Shown: positions 43,922 to 53,480, counted from the stretch's first letter. The stretch is 64,000 bases of DNA from CAVXJN01 sp963773585 (GCA_963773585.1 CAVZBR010000004.1:496001-560000), one strand, 5' to 3'. Program-made: numbers and translations. Notes: generated from the sequence alone by a model not told the origin.

Positions 43922-44994
43922 TCGCCCCGCGGCCCCCAGAGCGTCTGTTCCAGCGCGTGCTCGAAAACCTCACTACGGCAGTGGTGCTGGTAGACGCCGA
44001 GCTGGTGGTGCAGTACATCAATCCCGCCTGCGAAATGTTGTTCGCCATGAGCGCGCGCAAAGCACGCAGCAAGGCGTTGCAGCACTTGATCATGGGGCCG
44101 GACGAATTGTTCGAGCGCCTGGAGGTCTGTCTCAGCGACGGCCATCCGTTTACCGAACGGGAACTGCGACTGGGTCTGTTCGGCCAGCGTGAATACGTCG
44201 TCGACTGCACCGTCACAGCGCTCTCGGAGCCCGGGCAACCGATTGGCTTATTGCTGGAACTGGTACGCATCGATCGCCAGTTGCGCATCTCGCGGGAAGA
44301 GAATCTGCTCGCTCAGCACACCGCAACCAGGGCCGTCATTCGTGGCCTGGCCCATGAAATCAAAAATCCGCTGGGCGGCTTGCGCGGCGCGGCGCAACTT
44401 TTGGAGCGGGAGCTGCCCGACCCGCAGCTGACCGAATACACCAAGATCATCATCGACGAAGCCGATCGTCTGCAGAACCTGCTCAATCGCATGCTCGGTC
44501 CGAACACACTGCCCAATTTACGGGAAACGAATATTCACCACGTATTGGAACGAGTACGAAGCCTGGTGCTGGCGGAGGCGCCTAACGGCATCCAAATCAC
44601 ACGCGATTACGATCCCAGCATCCCGGACCTGAATGCCGACAGCGACCAACTGATCCAGGCGGCTTTGAACCTGGTACGCAACGCCGTCCAGGCGCTGGGT
44701 CAGCATGGCACCATCATCCTGCGTACCCGCGCCCAGCGCCAGATCACCATCGGTCACGAACGCCATCGCCTGGTGCTTATCCTGGAAGTGATCGACAACG
44801 GGCCGGGGATACCGCTCGAGATTCAAGAACGCATTTTCTATCCGATGGTGACCGGGCACGCCAACGGCACCGGACTTGGACTCTCGATCGCCCAATCCCT
44901 GATCAATCGTCATGGGGGTCTGATTGAATGCACCAGCGAACCTGGCAATACGATATTCCGGATTCTGCTTCCCCTGGAGAAAGCGCATGACTAG
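43918..44994 (+). CDS. glnL: Nitrogen regulation sensor histidine kinase NtrB
   Basis: NtrB phosphorylates and dephosphorylates NtrC in response to PII (GlnB). The ATG at 43918 gives 358 residues (E. coli 349). A PAS domain (about 10-120, VVQYINPACEMLF), the phospho-acceptor His146 in GLAHEIKNPLGGLRGAAQLL and the ATPase blocks N (LNLVRNAVQAL), G1 (DNGPGIP) and G2 (GTGLGLSIAQ) are all present. No membrane segment is seen, so it is cytoplasmic. It overlaps ntrC by 8 bp. An NtrC-like site over a TATAAT box lies about 210 bp upstream. Confidence 0.96.
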   Translation: MIAPRPPERLFQRVLENLTTAVVLVDAELVVQYINPACEMLFAMSARKARSKALQHLIMGPDELFERLEVCLSDGHPFTERELRLGLFGQREYVVDCTVTALSEPGQPIGLLLELVRIDRQLRISREENLLAQHTATRAVIRGLAHEIKNPLGGLRGAAQLLERELPDPQLTEYTKIIIDEADRLQNLLNRMLGPNTLPNLRETNIHHVLERVRSLVLAEAPNGIQITRDYDPSIPDLNADSDQLIQAALNLVRNAVQALGQHGTIILRTRAQRQITIGHERHRLVLILEVIDNGPGIPLEIQERIFYPMVTGHANGTGLGLSIAQSLINRHGGLIECTSEPGNTIFRILLPLEKAHD

Positions 44995-46399
44995 TTCGGA
45001 AAGGATATGGATCATCGACGACGATCGTTCGATTCGCTGGGTGTTGGAGAAAGCGCTCAGTTCCGTCGGCATTGAAGTCACCAGCTTCGACGATGGCAGC
45101 CAAGTGCTAAAACGTCTCGCCAGCGAGCAGCCGGACGCCTTGATCACCGACATTCGCATGCCCGGCATCGATGGGATCGAGCTGCTGTCCAGGGTCGGCG
45201 AGCGCTATCCGGAAATGCCGGTGATCATCATGACAGCGCATTCCGATCTCGACAGCGCGCTGTCCGCCTATGAAGGCGGCGCCTTCGAATACCTGCCGAA
45301 GCCGTTCGACGTCGATGAGGCCGTGTCGCTGGCACAGCGGGCGCTTGCCCAGCGGCGCAAACAGCGCCAAGACCACGCTGAGCCCGGCGCCGAAGACAAT
45401 GCCGAAATCATCGGCGAAGCGCCTGCGATGCAGGAGGTGTTCCGGGCGATCGGCCGCCTGTCCCGTTCCAATATCACCGTTCTGATCAATGGCGAATCAG
45501 GTACCGGCAAGGAACTTGTCGCGCGGGCGCTGCACCGCCACAGTCCCCGCGCGGCGGAACCATTTATCGCCTTGAACATGGCGGCGATTCCGCGGGACTT
45601 GTTGGAATCGGAGCTGTTCGGCCACGAGCGAGGCGCGTTCACCGGTGCGCAAAGCCAGCGCCGCGGCCGATTCGAACAAGCCGATCGCGGCACCTTGTTT
45701 CTCGATGAAATCGGCGACATGCCTGCTGAGCTTCAAACCCGCCTGTTGCGTGTCCTCGCCGAGGGCGAGTTCTACCGGGTGGGCGGGCATACGCCCATCA
45801 GAGTGGACGTTCGCATCATTGCCGCCACTCACCAGGATCTGGAAGACCTGGTGCGCCAAGGGCGTTTTAGGGAAGATCTTTTCCATCGCCTCAATGTCAT
45901 TCGGGTCCACATACCAGCGCTGCGCGAACGGCGCGAAGACATCCCGAAGTTGGCGCAATTCTTTCTCGCCCAGGCAGCGACAGAACTCACAATGGAGCCC
46001 AAGCTGCTGCGCAGCGAAGTCGTGGAGTATCTCAAGCAGATGGACTGGCCGGGTAACGTCCGGCAGATGCAGAATACCTGCCGCTGGCTCACGGTGATGG
46101 CATCAGGGCGCGAAATCCACATGGCGGACCTGCCGCCGGAATTGCTGGCGCAGCAGCCCGAGTCCATGGGCGGTGACGAAGACTGGCAAGCGGCGCTGAA
46201 ACGCTGGGCGGACCACCGGTTGGCGGAGGGCGAAACGGCGCTACTGGACAAAGCAGAGCCGGCATTTGAACGCATCATGATCGAGACCGCACTCAAGCAC
46301 ACCGGCGGGCGCAGACAGGACGCCGCCCGATTGTTGGGCTGGGGGCGCAACACGCTGACCCGCAAAATCAAAGAATTGAATATGGAAGAACGCGTCTAG
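44987..46399 (+). CDS. glnG: Nitrogen regulation response regulator NtrC (sigma54 activator)
   Basis: NtrC activates sigma54 promoters such as that of glnA. The ATG at 44987 with GGAGA 7 nt upstream gives 470 residues (E. coli 469). The receiver domain has Asp55 in LITDIRMPGIDG. The AAA+ domain has Walker A GESGTGKE at 169-176, the sigma54-contact GAFTGA at 216-221, and Walker B in GTLFLDEIGDM. The C-terminal Fis-type helix-turn-helix is in GGRRQDAARLLGWGRNTLTRKI. It is coupled to ntrB by an 8-bp overlap. Confidence 0.97.
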   Translation: MTSSERIWIIDDDRSIRWVLEKALSSVGIEVTSFDDGSQVLKRLASEQPDALITDIRMPGIDGIELLSRVGERYPEMPVIIMTAHSDLDSALSAYEGGAFEYLPKPFDVDEAVSLAQRALAQRRKQRQDHAEPGAEDNAEIIGEAPAMQEVFRAIGRLSRSNITVLINGESGTGKELVARALHRHSPRAAEPFIALNMAAIPRDLLESELFGHERGAFTGAQSQRRGRFEQADRGTLFLDEIGDMPAELQTRLLRVLAEGEFYRVGGHTPIRVDVRIIAATHQDLEDLVRQGRFREDLFHRLNVIRVHIPALRERREDIPKLAQFFLAQAATELTMEPKLLRSEVVEYLKQMDWPGNVRQMQNTCRWLTVMASGREIHMADLPPELLAQQPESMGGDEDWQAALKRWADHRLAEGETALLDKAEPAFERIMIETALKHTGGRRQDAARLLGWGRNTLTRKIKELNMEERV

Positions 46400-46537
46400 T
46401 CGCGAAATGGCGCCGGTGCGATGTCCGCCCCGGTACCTACCCGTAAACGTGCGCAATTTCGGGGCACGCTTGCACCCTGAAGCCGCGCGGCTCTATGCTC
46501 GCAGCAAAACCTACTCCGGCCGGGTGCCAGCGAAATC

Positions 46538-47371
46538 ATGCGTCTTCCCCTATTCCGCACAGCGCTGTTGGCGTTCACTTTCTTCGTCTGCGCAACCGGT
46601 GTGTCGGACGCCAGCCGACCGGTGGTTTTCGGGGTCTTCCCGTATGTCAGTCCGGCAAAGTTGGTGCAATTCCATCGACCGCTGAAGGAGTGGCTCGAAA
46701 GCACCCTCGGCCGACCGGTGAGTCTGGTGAGCGCGCCGGACTTCGACACCTTCATCGAACGCACCGCGGCGGGACGCTACGATTACATCCTCACCGCGCC
46801 TCATCTCGGGCGCCTGGCGCAGCGACGCAGCGGCTACCAGCCCATCGCCCGGACCTTGCACGTGGTGCGAGGCATCTATCTCGCGCGCGCTGATTCAGAC
46901 ATTCATTCCCTCGACGACCTGAAAAACAAAACCATCACCATGGCGGCGCGCGTTTCGGTCATTTTTCAGATGGCCGAGCATCAGCTGAAGCAGCACGGCA
47001 TGCGCGACGGCACCAATATCACAATTCGCGAGACTTCCACCCACAACAATGCCATGTATGCGCCTTTGCGCGGCGAAAGCGATGCATCGGTCACCGGGAT
47101 CCTGCTCTGGAACAAGCTGGGCCAGGGCCACAAAGCGCAACTCAGAGTAATCGGGACGACGCCCAACGCGCCTGGATTTTTTTTCATGGCCAACCCGCGC
47201 ATCCACGAAAGCGATATAGGCCGGGTACGCGAGGCCATTATGCAATTTCACGACACCGAAGAGGGCGCGGCCTATTTTCGCACGACTGGTTTGAAGGGGT
47301 TCGCTCCGATCACCAACGACATGCTGCAGGCGCTTGATCCGTACATTCAATTCTCCCTAGACAAACAATGA
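46538..47371 (+). CDS. PhnD-like periplasmic phosphate/phosphonate-type binding protein
   Basis: The 277-residue product has an N-terminal signal peptide (MRLPLFRTALLAFTFFVCATG) and the type 2 periplasmic-binding fold of PhnD-like proteins: FGVFPYVSPAKLVQFHRPL, YDYILTAPHLGRL, IYLARADSDIHSLDDLKNKT and DASVTGILLWNKL. No ABC permease or ATPase genes are next to it. It overlaps the following GGDEF/EAL gene by 4 bp, so it more likely presents a ligand to that sensor than feeds a transporter. The ligand may be an oxyanion or small organic compound and cannot be fixed. Confidence 0.85.
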   Translation: MRLPLFRTALLAFTFFVCATGVSDASRPVVFGVFPYVSPAKLVQFHRPLKEWLESTLGRPVSLVSAPDFDTFIERTAAGRYDYILTAPHLGRLAQRRSGYQPIARTLHVVRGIYLARADSDIHSLDDLKNKTITMAARVSVIFQMAEHQLKQHGMRDGTNITIRETSTHNNAMYAPLRGESDASVTGILLWNKLGQGHKAQLRVIGTTPNAPGFFFMANPRIHESDIGRVREAIMQFHDTEEGAAYFRTTGLKGFAPITNDMLQALDPYIQFSLDKQ

Positions 47372-49788
47372 CGAACGCCAAACTCCCGTTTCACCGGTCG
47401 CTCCGGCTAAAGCTCGTGCTGGTGAGCGTGGTGGTCGAGGTGTGCATGCTCGCGCTGTTGCTCGCCAACAGTTTGCGGTTGATGAACAGTGCCGTCGAAA
47501 GTCAGATGCGCACCGTGGTATTCGAGATCACGCCGCTGCTCGACGCTGCAATTTCGGCGCGGTTGTTCGAGAGGGACCATGCGGCGATCACCGAGATACT
47601 GAACAAAGTCATCCGCCACAAGGAAGGCGGACTGCGCTATGTCGCGGTTTACGACGACACCGGTACGCTGTACGCCACGGTCGGCGATTTCGACCCGGAT
47701 AATCCGCCCGCCCTGGACGACAGCGTGGAGCAGGCCATCGCCGATGGCATGTTCGACACGGACGGCCCGTTGCTACTAAGCAAGGAACTCATCGGCCGTA
47801 TTCGCCTGGGCTTCTCGCTGACGTCGTTCTTGAACACAAAGAGCGCATTGTTCCATCAGGGATTGTTGATCGCTGCCACCGAAGTGGCACTCACCTTGCT
47901 CCTATTGAGTGTCGCCGGCTTCCTGCTTACGCGCCACATAGGGCGCTTGGTAGAAGCCACGCGCGGCGTTCGCGAAGGAGATTACGGCACCAGGATCGCT
48001 ACACGCACTCGCGATGAAATCGGCATGCTGGCGGAGAGTTTCAACTTGATGACCGCCGCGATCCGCGACCGTATAGAGCGGTTGCGTCAGTCGGAACAGG
48101 ATCTGTTTGCCGCCAAGGAACGTGCGTTGGTGACGCTGCATTCCATCGGCGATGCGGTGATCACCACCGATGTCGCCAGCCGCGTGGAGTATCTCAATCC
48201 CGTCGCAGAAGAACTGACCGGGTGGAGCAATGCAGAGGCTGCTGGCCGCAATCTATCGGAGGTGTTCCGGGTGCGCAACGAAGCCACCCATGAAGACATT
48301 GCGAGTCCCGTTGCCCGGTGCTTGCGCGAAAACACAGTGGTCAGTCTCAGCAATCACACATTGCTGGTGCGTCGCGACGGAACCGGATTTCCGATCGAGG
48401 ACTCCGCGGCGCCGATTCGAGACCGCGCGGGCGACACAATCGGTGCGGTCCTGGTGTTTCACGATGTCAGCAGTGCCAGACAAATGGCCCGACAGATGGC
48501 GTATCAGGCCCGGCACGACTCGTTGACAGGGTTGATCAACCGGCGCGAGTTCGAGCGCCGCCTCGAGCGCGCCCTCGATACCGCTGCTACGGAAAATCGC
48601 GAGCACGCGCTGTGCTATCTGGATTTGGATCAGTTCAAGATCGTCAATGACACCTGTGGCCATTTTGCCGGTGACGAGCTGCTGCGCCGGCTCGCTGGCC
48701 GATTGAAAACGAAAGTTCGCGACAGTGATACTTTGGCCCGGCTGGGTGGCGATGAATTCGGCGTGCTACTCGAAAATTGTCCGATCGATCGCGCCGGCGA
48801 GATTGCCACCGAACTGCGCGATTTGATCAAAGACTATCGGTTCGGCTGGAAGGACCATACTTTCGATATTGGCGTAAGCATCGGCGTCGTGGCGATCAAT
48901 GCCGAAAGCGAAAGCATCGGCGCGGTGCTGAGCGCGGCCGATGTGGCCTGTTACATCGCCAAGGACGCCGGCCGCAATCGAATCCACGTACATGCGCCGG
49001 ACGACCAGGAACATGCACGGCGTCACGGTGAAATGCAATGGGCGGCGCGAATCGGCGCCGCCATCGAAACCGAATCGCTGCAACTGTACATGCAGCGCAT
49101 CGAACCGATCGCGCCGGGCAAACGGCAACGTCATCTCGAGTTGCTATTGAGGATGATTGACGGCGACGGAGAGATCATCTTGCCGGCGTTCTTCATACCG
49201 GCCGCGGAGCGGTTTCATCTGATGCAGAAACTCGACCGGTGGGTGGTACATACGGCCTTGAGCCAGATCGCCGAGGTGGATCCGCAAGCGCGAGGCGACA
49301 CCTTGTTCGCGATCAACGTTTCCGGCCAGTCCATCGCCGATCCGACATTCCGCGACTACGTTTTGCAACAGGTGCGTGCGAGCGAGATACCCCCTGCCAG
49401 TCTATGCTTCGAGATTACGGAAACCACGGCGATTGCCAACCTCACGGACGCCGTTCGTTTTATCGCGGACGTCAAAGCCCTGGGGTGCCGGTTCGCGCTG
49501 GACGACTTTGGCAGCGGCTTGAGTTCTTTCGCGTATTTGAAGAATCTGGCTGTGGATTTTCTCAAGATCGACGGGGCGTTCGTTAAGGACATGACCCGGA
49601 GCGATACCGATCAGGCGATGGTGGAAGCCATTAACCATATCGGTCACGTAATGGGCATCGAAACCATTGCCGAATACGTTGAAACCGCTGAGACTCTGAA
49701 TGCCGTTCGGGCGGCCGGAGTGGACTACGCACAGGGCTATGCAATCCACAAACCAGAACCGTTTTCGGCGAACACGTGGGCGCGGTGA
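47368..49788 (+). CDS. Membrane HAMP-PAS-GGDEF-EAL protein paired with a binding protein
   Basis: The 806-residue product has TM1 (about 15-37), a periplasmic sensor (about 38-160), TM2 (about 165-187), HAMP (about 188-242), PAS (about 252-370), GGDEF (about 374-545) and EAL (about 555-800). GGDEF (460-464) is intact with an RxxD inhibitory site RDSD at 451-454. The EAL motif is ELLLR (591-595) and the loop DDFGSGLSS (712-720). Glu591 and both Asp are kept, but the motif departs from EAL, so weak or absent hydrolysis is possible. The 4-bp overlap with the PhnD-like gene suggests ligand-dependent c-di-GMP control. Confidence 0.88.
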   Translation: MTNAKLPFHRSLRLKLVLVSVVVEVCMLALLLANSLRLMNSAVESQMRTVVFEITPLLDAAISARLFERDHAAITEILNKVIRHKEGGLRYVAVYDDTGTLYATVGDFDPDNPPALDDSVEQAIADGMFDTDGPLLLSKELIGRIRLGFSLTSFLNTKSALFHQGLLIAATEVALTLLLLSVAGFLLTRHIGRLVEATRGVREGDYGTRIATRTRDEIGMLAESFNLMTAAIRDRIERLRQSEQDLFAAKERALVTLHSIGDAVITTDVASRVEYLNPVAEELTGWSNAEAAGRNLSEVFRVRNEATHEDIASPVARCLRENTVVSLSNHTLLVRRDGTGFPIEDSAAPIRDRAGDTIGAVLVFHDVSSARQMARQMAYQARHDSLTGLINRREFERRLERALDTAATENREHALCYLDLDQFKIVNDTCGHFAGDELLRRLAGRLKTKVRDSDTLARLGGDEFGVLLENCPIDRAGEIATELRDLIKDYRFGWKDHTFDIGVSIGVVAINAESESIGAVLSAADVACYIAKDAGRNRIHVHAPDDQEHARRHGEMQWAARIGAAIETESLQLYMQRIEPIAPGKRQRHLELLLRMIDGDGEIILPAFFIPAAERFHLMQKLDRWVVHTALSQIAEVDPQARGDTLFAINVSGQSIADPTFRDYVLQQVRASEIPPASLCFEITETTAIANLTDAVRFIADVKALGCRFALDDFGSGLSSFAYLKNLAVDFLKIDGAFVKDMTRSDTDQAMVEAINHIGHVMGIETIAEYVETAETLNAVRAAGVDYAQGYAIHKPEPFSANTWAR

Positions 49789-49795
49789 AAGCTGT

Positions 49796-50341
49796 GTGCG
49801 CGCCCTTTGGGCAATCGGTTTGTCGCTGACACTTGCGGGCTGCCAGTACATCGCCGACAGCAATCGAGCCTACCGCATCGAACACGATATTCCGGACGAC
49901 TCCACGCTGATCGTGGAACAACCGCTCCCGGTCGCGGCAGGGCGCAGGGATCTGTACATCCAGTTCGGACAGGTGCAAGCATTCGGTCAGATAGACCGTT
50001 ATTACCCGCACTGCGAAATCGTATTGAAGCACCTCAGCGAAGGCAGTCGCGTCTTGCCGGCTGGCCGCTACGCGATCTACGGCGCCGAACCGTACGTCGA
50101 TCCGCATGCCCAGGCCGACGCACCGGTCATGGTCGCCTCGATGGGCCTGGATGGCGACCCCGCTCCAAGTCCGCAGTTGTACGCAACCCGAATGACGCTG
50201 CGCGGACCACCGGGCGCCGACGTCAAAGAAATGATCTGCGGTGAACTGTACGACCCGTACGAGGCGCGTTACCCGACCATCGACGATATACGCGAGATAA
50301 TGGGAAAGCTCGCACGCCTGGAAGTGCGCGGGCGCGACTGA
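49796..50341 (+). CDS. Hypothetical lipoprotein
   Basis: A GTG start at 49796 gives 181 residues with a lipoprotein signal ending in LTLAGC, so the mature N-terminus would be the Cys of the lipobox. The residue after it is Gln, which does not call for inner-membrane retention, so outer-membrane sorting is likely. The mature part has conserved-looking HCEIVLKHLSEGSRVLPAG and MTLRGPPGADVKEMICGELY. I do not recognise a family. It is 8 bp after the GGDEF/EAL gene and convergent with pyrD. The frame opens 96 bp further upstream, but that part overlaps the previous gene. Confidence 0.75.
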   Translation: MRALWAIGLSLTLAGCQYIADSNRAYRIEHDIPDDSTLIVEQPLPVAAGRRDLYIQFGQVQAFGQIDRYYPHCEIVLKHLSEGSRVLPAGRYAIYGAEPYVDPHAQADAPVMVASMGLDGDPAPSPQLYATRMTLRGPPGADVKEMICGELYDPYEARYPTIDDIREIMGKLARLEVRGRD

Positions 50342-50357
50342 GTGGAGCGCGCAGCGG

Positions 50358-51326
50358 CTAACCTGCCTTACAGGGGTTCTGGCCCTCGTTCAGGCGCAAA
50401 GTGCCCACGAGCTGGCTGACGTTGCTGATTTGATGTCGCTGCAGATAATCGCGGATACCCGCATTGATGCTCTGACACACCAATGGGTCGTAAAACAGTG
50501 CGGTGCCGATACCGACCGTGCTGGCTCCGGCTATGATGAACTCCAGCGCGTCTTCGGCTGTATAAACTCCGCCCTGACCGATGATCGGTATACCGTGAGC
50601 ACGGCACACTTGGTATACCTGTTGCACTTTGAGTAGCGCAATCGGTTTGATGGCCGGGCCCGACAGCCCGCCCTGGTTGTTGCCGATCACGGGGCTGCGG
50701 CTTTCGATGTCGACCGCCATGCCCATCAGCGTATTGATGACTGCAAAGCCATCGCTGCCGGCTTCGATGCAACGACGGGCGTTTTCGGCGATGTCGGTCT
50801 GGTTTGGTGACAACTTGGTGATCAGTGGTTTAGCGGTGGCCTTGCGGCAAATTTCCACCACCCGTGCCGACATGTCGGGATCGTTGCCGAACGCGACGCC
50901 GCCTTCTTTGACATTGGGGCAGGAGATATTGATTTCGATGGCGTCGATGGGCGAATCGTCGAAGCGGCGCGTGACCTCGTAGTATTCCTCGACGGTCGAG
51001 CCCGACACGTTGGCGATGAAACGGGTTTCGTCAAAATCAAGGTGCGGCAGAATCTGCTCCACGACATGGTCGACGCCCGGATTCTGCAGTCCGATCGCGT
51101 TCAACATGCCGGCCGGCGTCTCGTAGACGCGGTGCGGCGCATTGCCCAATCTGGGGGCGAGCGTCGTACCCTTCAGGCACACCGCTCCGACGTCGCGGTT
51201 ACTGAATCCTTCGACGCGGGTGTATTCCTCTCCGAATCCCACACAGCCGGACAACAGCACCAGCGGCGTGCGCAACGGCAAGCCACAAAATTCGAGTGCC
51301 AGCGGCGAATGTTCGGCTTCGTTCAT
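50358..51326 (-). CDS. pyrD: Dihydroorotate dehydrogenase, class 1B catalytic subunit type
   Basis: Dihydroorotate dehydrogenase makes orotate in pyrimidine synthesis. From the ATG at 51326 the product has 322 residues, with the FMN-binding beta-barrel pattern, the catalytic base Cys136 in INISCPNVKEGG (a Ser in class 2 enzymes) and NTLMGMAVDIESRSPV followed by GGLSGPAIKPIALLKV. These are features of the class 1B (PyrDB) cytoplasmic enzyme, which normally pairs with an iron-sulfur/FAD PyrK subunit to use NAD+. No pyrK is adjacent. Most gammaproteobacteria instead use membrane-bound class 2 PyrD. The longer TTG start at 51347 is less likely. Confidence 0.88.
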   Translation of the reverse strand: MNEAEHSPLALEFCGLPLRTPLVLLSGCVGFGEEYTRVEGFSNRDVGAVCLKGTTLAPRLGNAPHRVYETPAGMLNAIGLQNPGVDHVVEQILPHLDFDETRFIANVSGSTVEEYYEVTRRFDDSPIDAIEINISCPNVKEGGVAFGNDPDMSARVVEICRKATAKPLITKLSPNQTDIAENARRCIEAGSDGFAVINTLMGMAVDIESRSPVIGNNQGGLSGPAIKPIALLKVQQVYQVCRAHGIPIIGQGGVYTAEDALEFIIAGASTVGIGTALFYDPLVCQSINAGIRDYLQRHQISNVSQLVGTLRLNEGQNPCKAG

Positions 51327-51460
51327 GGGAGAACCTGGGTGCGGCAAGAAGTTGGCATCCGGAGCGCAATGACTGCGTTATTGTAGGGCACAGCAGCGCC
51401 CCGGTGCACGCAATGCGCACAACCATTCCGTTTTGCGCTGCAATTCTCTATCGTGCATCC

Positions 51461-51925
51461 ATGTTCCAGGTCATACTTTTCCAGCCGGAGATTGCACCCA
51501 ATACCGGCAATGTCATTCGCTTGTGCGCAAACACCGGGTGCCACCTGCATCTGATCGAACCGCTCGGCTTCGAACTCGATGACCGCAGGCTGCGTCGGGC
51601 GGGGCTCGACTATCACGAATACGCGCCGGTCACGGTGCATGCCGACTTGCGGGAATGTTTGCACGCGATCGGCCCGAGTCGTTGCTTCGCGTGCAGTACC
51701 CGCGGCCGCACCGGCTATCATCAACCGCGCTACCTGGCGGGCGACACCTTCTTGTTCGGCCCCGAGACCCGAGGTTTGCCGCAGTCCGTGCTCGATGAGT
51801 TACCGAACGAGCACCTGCTCAGGGTGCCCATGCGTGCTCACAGCCGCAGCCTGAATCTTTCCAACACCGTGGCGGTGGTAGTGTACGAGGCCTGGCGCCA
51901 ATTGGGCTTTTCGGAGGGCGTGTGA
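51461..51925 (+). CDS. trmL: tRNA (cytidine/uridine-2'-O-)-methyltransferase TrmL
   Basis: TrmL methylates the 2'-O of wobble position 34 in tRNA-Leu isoacceptors. The ATG at 51461 gives 154 residues (E. coli 157). SPOUT-fold motifs are QPEIAPNTGNVIRLCANTG, FLFGPETRGLP and RVPMRAHSRSLNLSNTVAV. The frame opens upstream to 51296 but those residues overlap pyrD and are not family-like. No clear ribosome site is seen. It ends 13 bp before the convergent gpsA. Confidence 0.95.
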   Translation: MFQVILFQPEIAPNTGNVIRLCANTGCHLHLIEPLGFELDDRRLRRAGLDYHEYAPVTVHADLRECLHAIGPSRCFACSTRGRTGYHQPRYLAGDTFLFGPETRGLPQSVLDELPNEHLLRVPMRAHSRSLNLSNTVAVVVYEAWRQLGFSEGV

Positions 51926-51938
51926 ACTTCGCGCCCGA

Positions 51939-52952
51939 TCAACCGAATTCGGGCTTTTGCGAGCGGCAAAACAGCGTATGCACGGCGTCGCGGGGATCGA
52001 GGTCCTCGTATAAAACACCATGCACCTGCTCGGTGATCGGCATCTCGACCTGCAGTTCACGTGCCATGCGCATCACCACAAGCGCGGTCTGCGCCCCTTC
52101 GACCACTTGGCCGATGCTTGCGCGTGCCTGCTCCGGGTCCTGTCCGGCAGCCAGCGCCAAACCGAAGCGCCGGTTGCGCGATTGATCGTCAGTGCAGGTG
52201 AGCACCAGATCGCCGACCCCGGCGAGACCCATGAACGTTTCCTGCTGTCCGCCAAGCCGAGTGCCCAGCCGCAGGATTTCGGCCAGCCCGCGAGTGATGA
52301 GCGCGGCCCGCGCGTTGGCACCGAAGCCGAGGCCGTCGGCAATGCCTGCGGCAATCGCCAGTACGTTCTTCACGGCTCCACCCAATTGCACGCCGACCAT
52401 GTCGTTGCTGGTGTAGGCGCGAAACGAATCGCCGTGCAGCATGGAGGCGATGCGCGCGGCGAAGGCCGGGTCGTTTGCGGCAACCGTGGCCGCAGTTGGC
52501 AGGCCGCGTGCCACTTCGCCGGCGAAGGTAGGGCCTGAAATCACCGCCAGTGGTCGCTGCGCGCCAAGCACTTCGCCGGCGACTTCATGCAGGAGCTTGC
52601 CGCTCTGCATTTCCAGGCCTTTGGTTGCCCATACCACGCCGCACTCGGCCGGGAGCCTCGGTGCAAGCTGCTCGAGCATGTGTCGGAACGCATGGCTTGG
52701 CACGACAACCAGCACTTGGTTGGTCGCTTCAAGGGCCATCGGCAGATCCGCTACCGGTTGCAGTGCGGTGGGAAGGTTTACGCCGGGGAGAAACTCGGTG
52801 TTTGCGCGATCCTGTCGCAGGCGTTGCACGTGGGCGGCGTCGTGCCCCCAGAGTTTCACGTCATAGCCGTTGCGGGTGAGCAGAATGGCGAGCGCCGTTC
52901 CCCAGGAACCGGCGCCGAGCACACTGACGGTCTGGCGGCTGCGCTCGTTCAA
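51939..52952 (-). CDS. gpsA: Glycerol-3-phosphate dehydrogenase [NAD(P)+]
   Basis: GpsA supplies sn-glycerol-3-phosphate for phospholipids. The 337-residue product has the Rossmann GAGSWGTALAILL near its start, VWATKGLEM, and the C-terminal KNVLAIAAGIADGLG with the catalytic Lys. It follows secB by 12 bp on the minus strand, the E. coli secB-gpsA order. Confidence 0.97.
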   Translation of the reverse strand: MNERSRQTVSVLGAGSWGTALAILLTRNGYDVKLWGHDAAHVQRLRQDRANTEFLPGVNLPTALQPVADLPMALEATNQVLVVVPSHAFRHMLEQLAPRLPAECGVVWATKGLEMQSGKLLHEVAGEVLGAQRPLAVISGPTFAGEVARGLPTAATVAANDPAFAARIASMLHGDSFRAYTSNDMVGVQLGGAVKNVLAIAAGIADGLGFGANARAALITRGLAEILRLGTRLGGQQETFMGLAGVGDLVLTCTDDQSRNRRFGLALAAGQDPEQARASIGQVVEGAQTALVVMRMARELQVEMPITEQVHGVLYEDLDPRDAVHTLFCRSQKPEFG

Positions 52953-52964
52953 CGGCGTAGGGCG

Positions 52965-53441
52965 TCAGGCTTCGGCCTGATCGCCTTGTTGGCGTTGCAG
53001 GTGTTGGGCGTAAATGGCCTCGAAGTTCACCGGCTGCAGCACCAGTTGCGGGAACCCGCCCTTGCTGACCAAGCTGGCAATCGCTTCGCGTGCATAGGGA
53101 AACAGCATATTCGGACAATAGATCCCCAACATCGCGCCCAGCTCGTTGTCGGCAAATCCCTTCAAGCCAAAAACGCCGCCCTGTAGGGTCTCGGCTACGA
53201 ATGCGGTCTTGCCGTCTTCGAATTTCGCCGTGACTGTGATTGTCAGGACAACGTCGAAAGTGCTTTCCTGCAACAGGTCGGTGTTGACGCCGACGTTGAC
53301 CTGGATATTCGGCTGCGCGTTCTGTTGAAAAACGCTGGGCGCGTTGGGCGATTCGAACGACGCATCCTTGAGGTAGATATTGTGGATCAAAACCTGTTGC
53401 GGATTTTGATCGCCAGCGGCGTCGTTGTTTGGTTCACTCAT
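52965..53441 (-). CDS. secB: Protein-export chaperone SecB
   Basis: SecB keeps preproteins unfolded and delivers them to SecA. The 158-residue product has an acidic, Asn/Gln-rich N-terminus, IYLKDASFESPNAP, VQVNVGVNTD-type strands and CPNMLFPYAREAIASLVSKGGFP, the expected core. Length matches E. coli (155). It lies between a trxC-like gene and gpsA. Confidence 0.97.
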   Translation of the reverse strand: MSEPNNDAAGDQNPQQVLIHNIYLKDASFESPNAPSVFQQNAQPNIQVNVGVNTDLLQESTFDVVLTITVTAKFEDGKTAFVAETLQGGVFGLKGFADNELGAMLGIYCPNMLFPYAREAIASLVSKGGFPQLVLQPVNFEAIYAQHLQRQQGDQAEA

Positions 53442-53480
53442 TGGAAATGGTCCATTGGTTGGCGGATGAATTTCAGTGCG

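Noticed and set aside
49905..49920. parS-like half-site (GTGGAACA) in the lipoprotein gene
   Set aside because: Only about 11 of 16 positions match and the other arm is missing; this is expected by chance.
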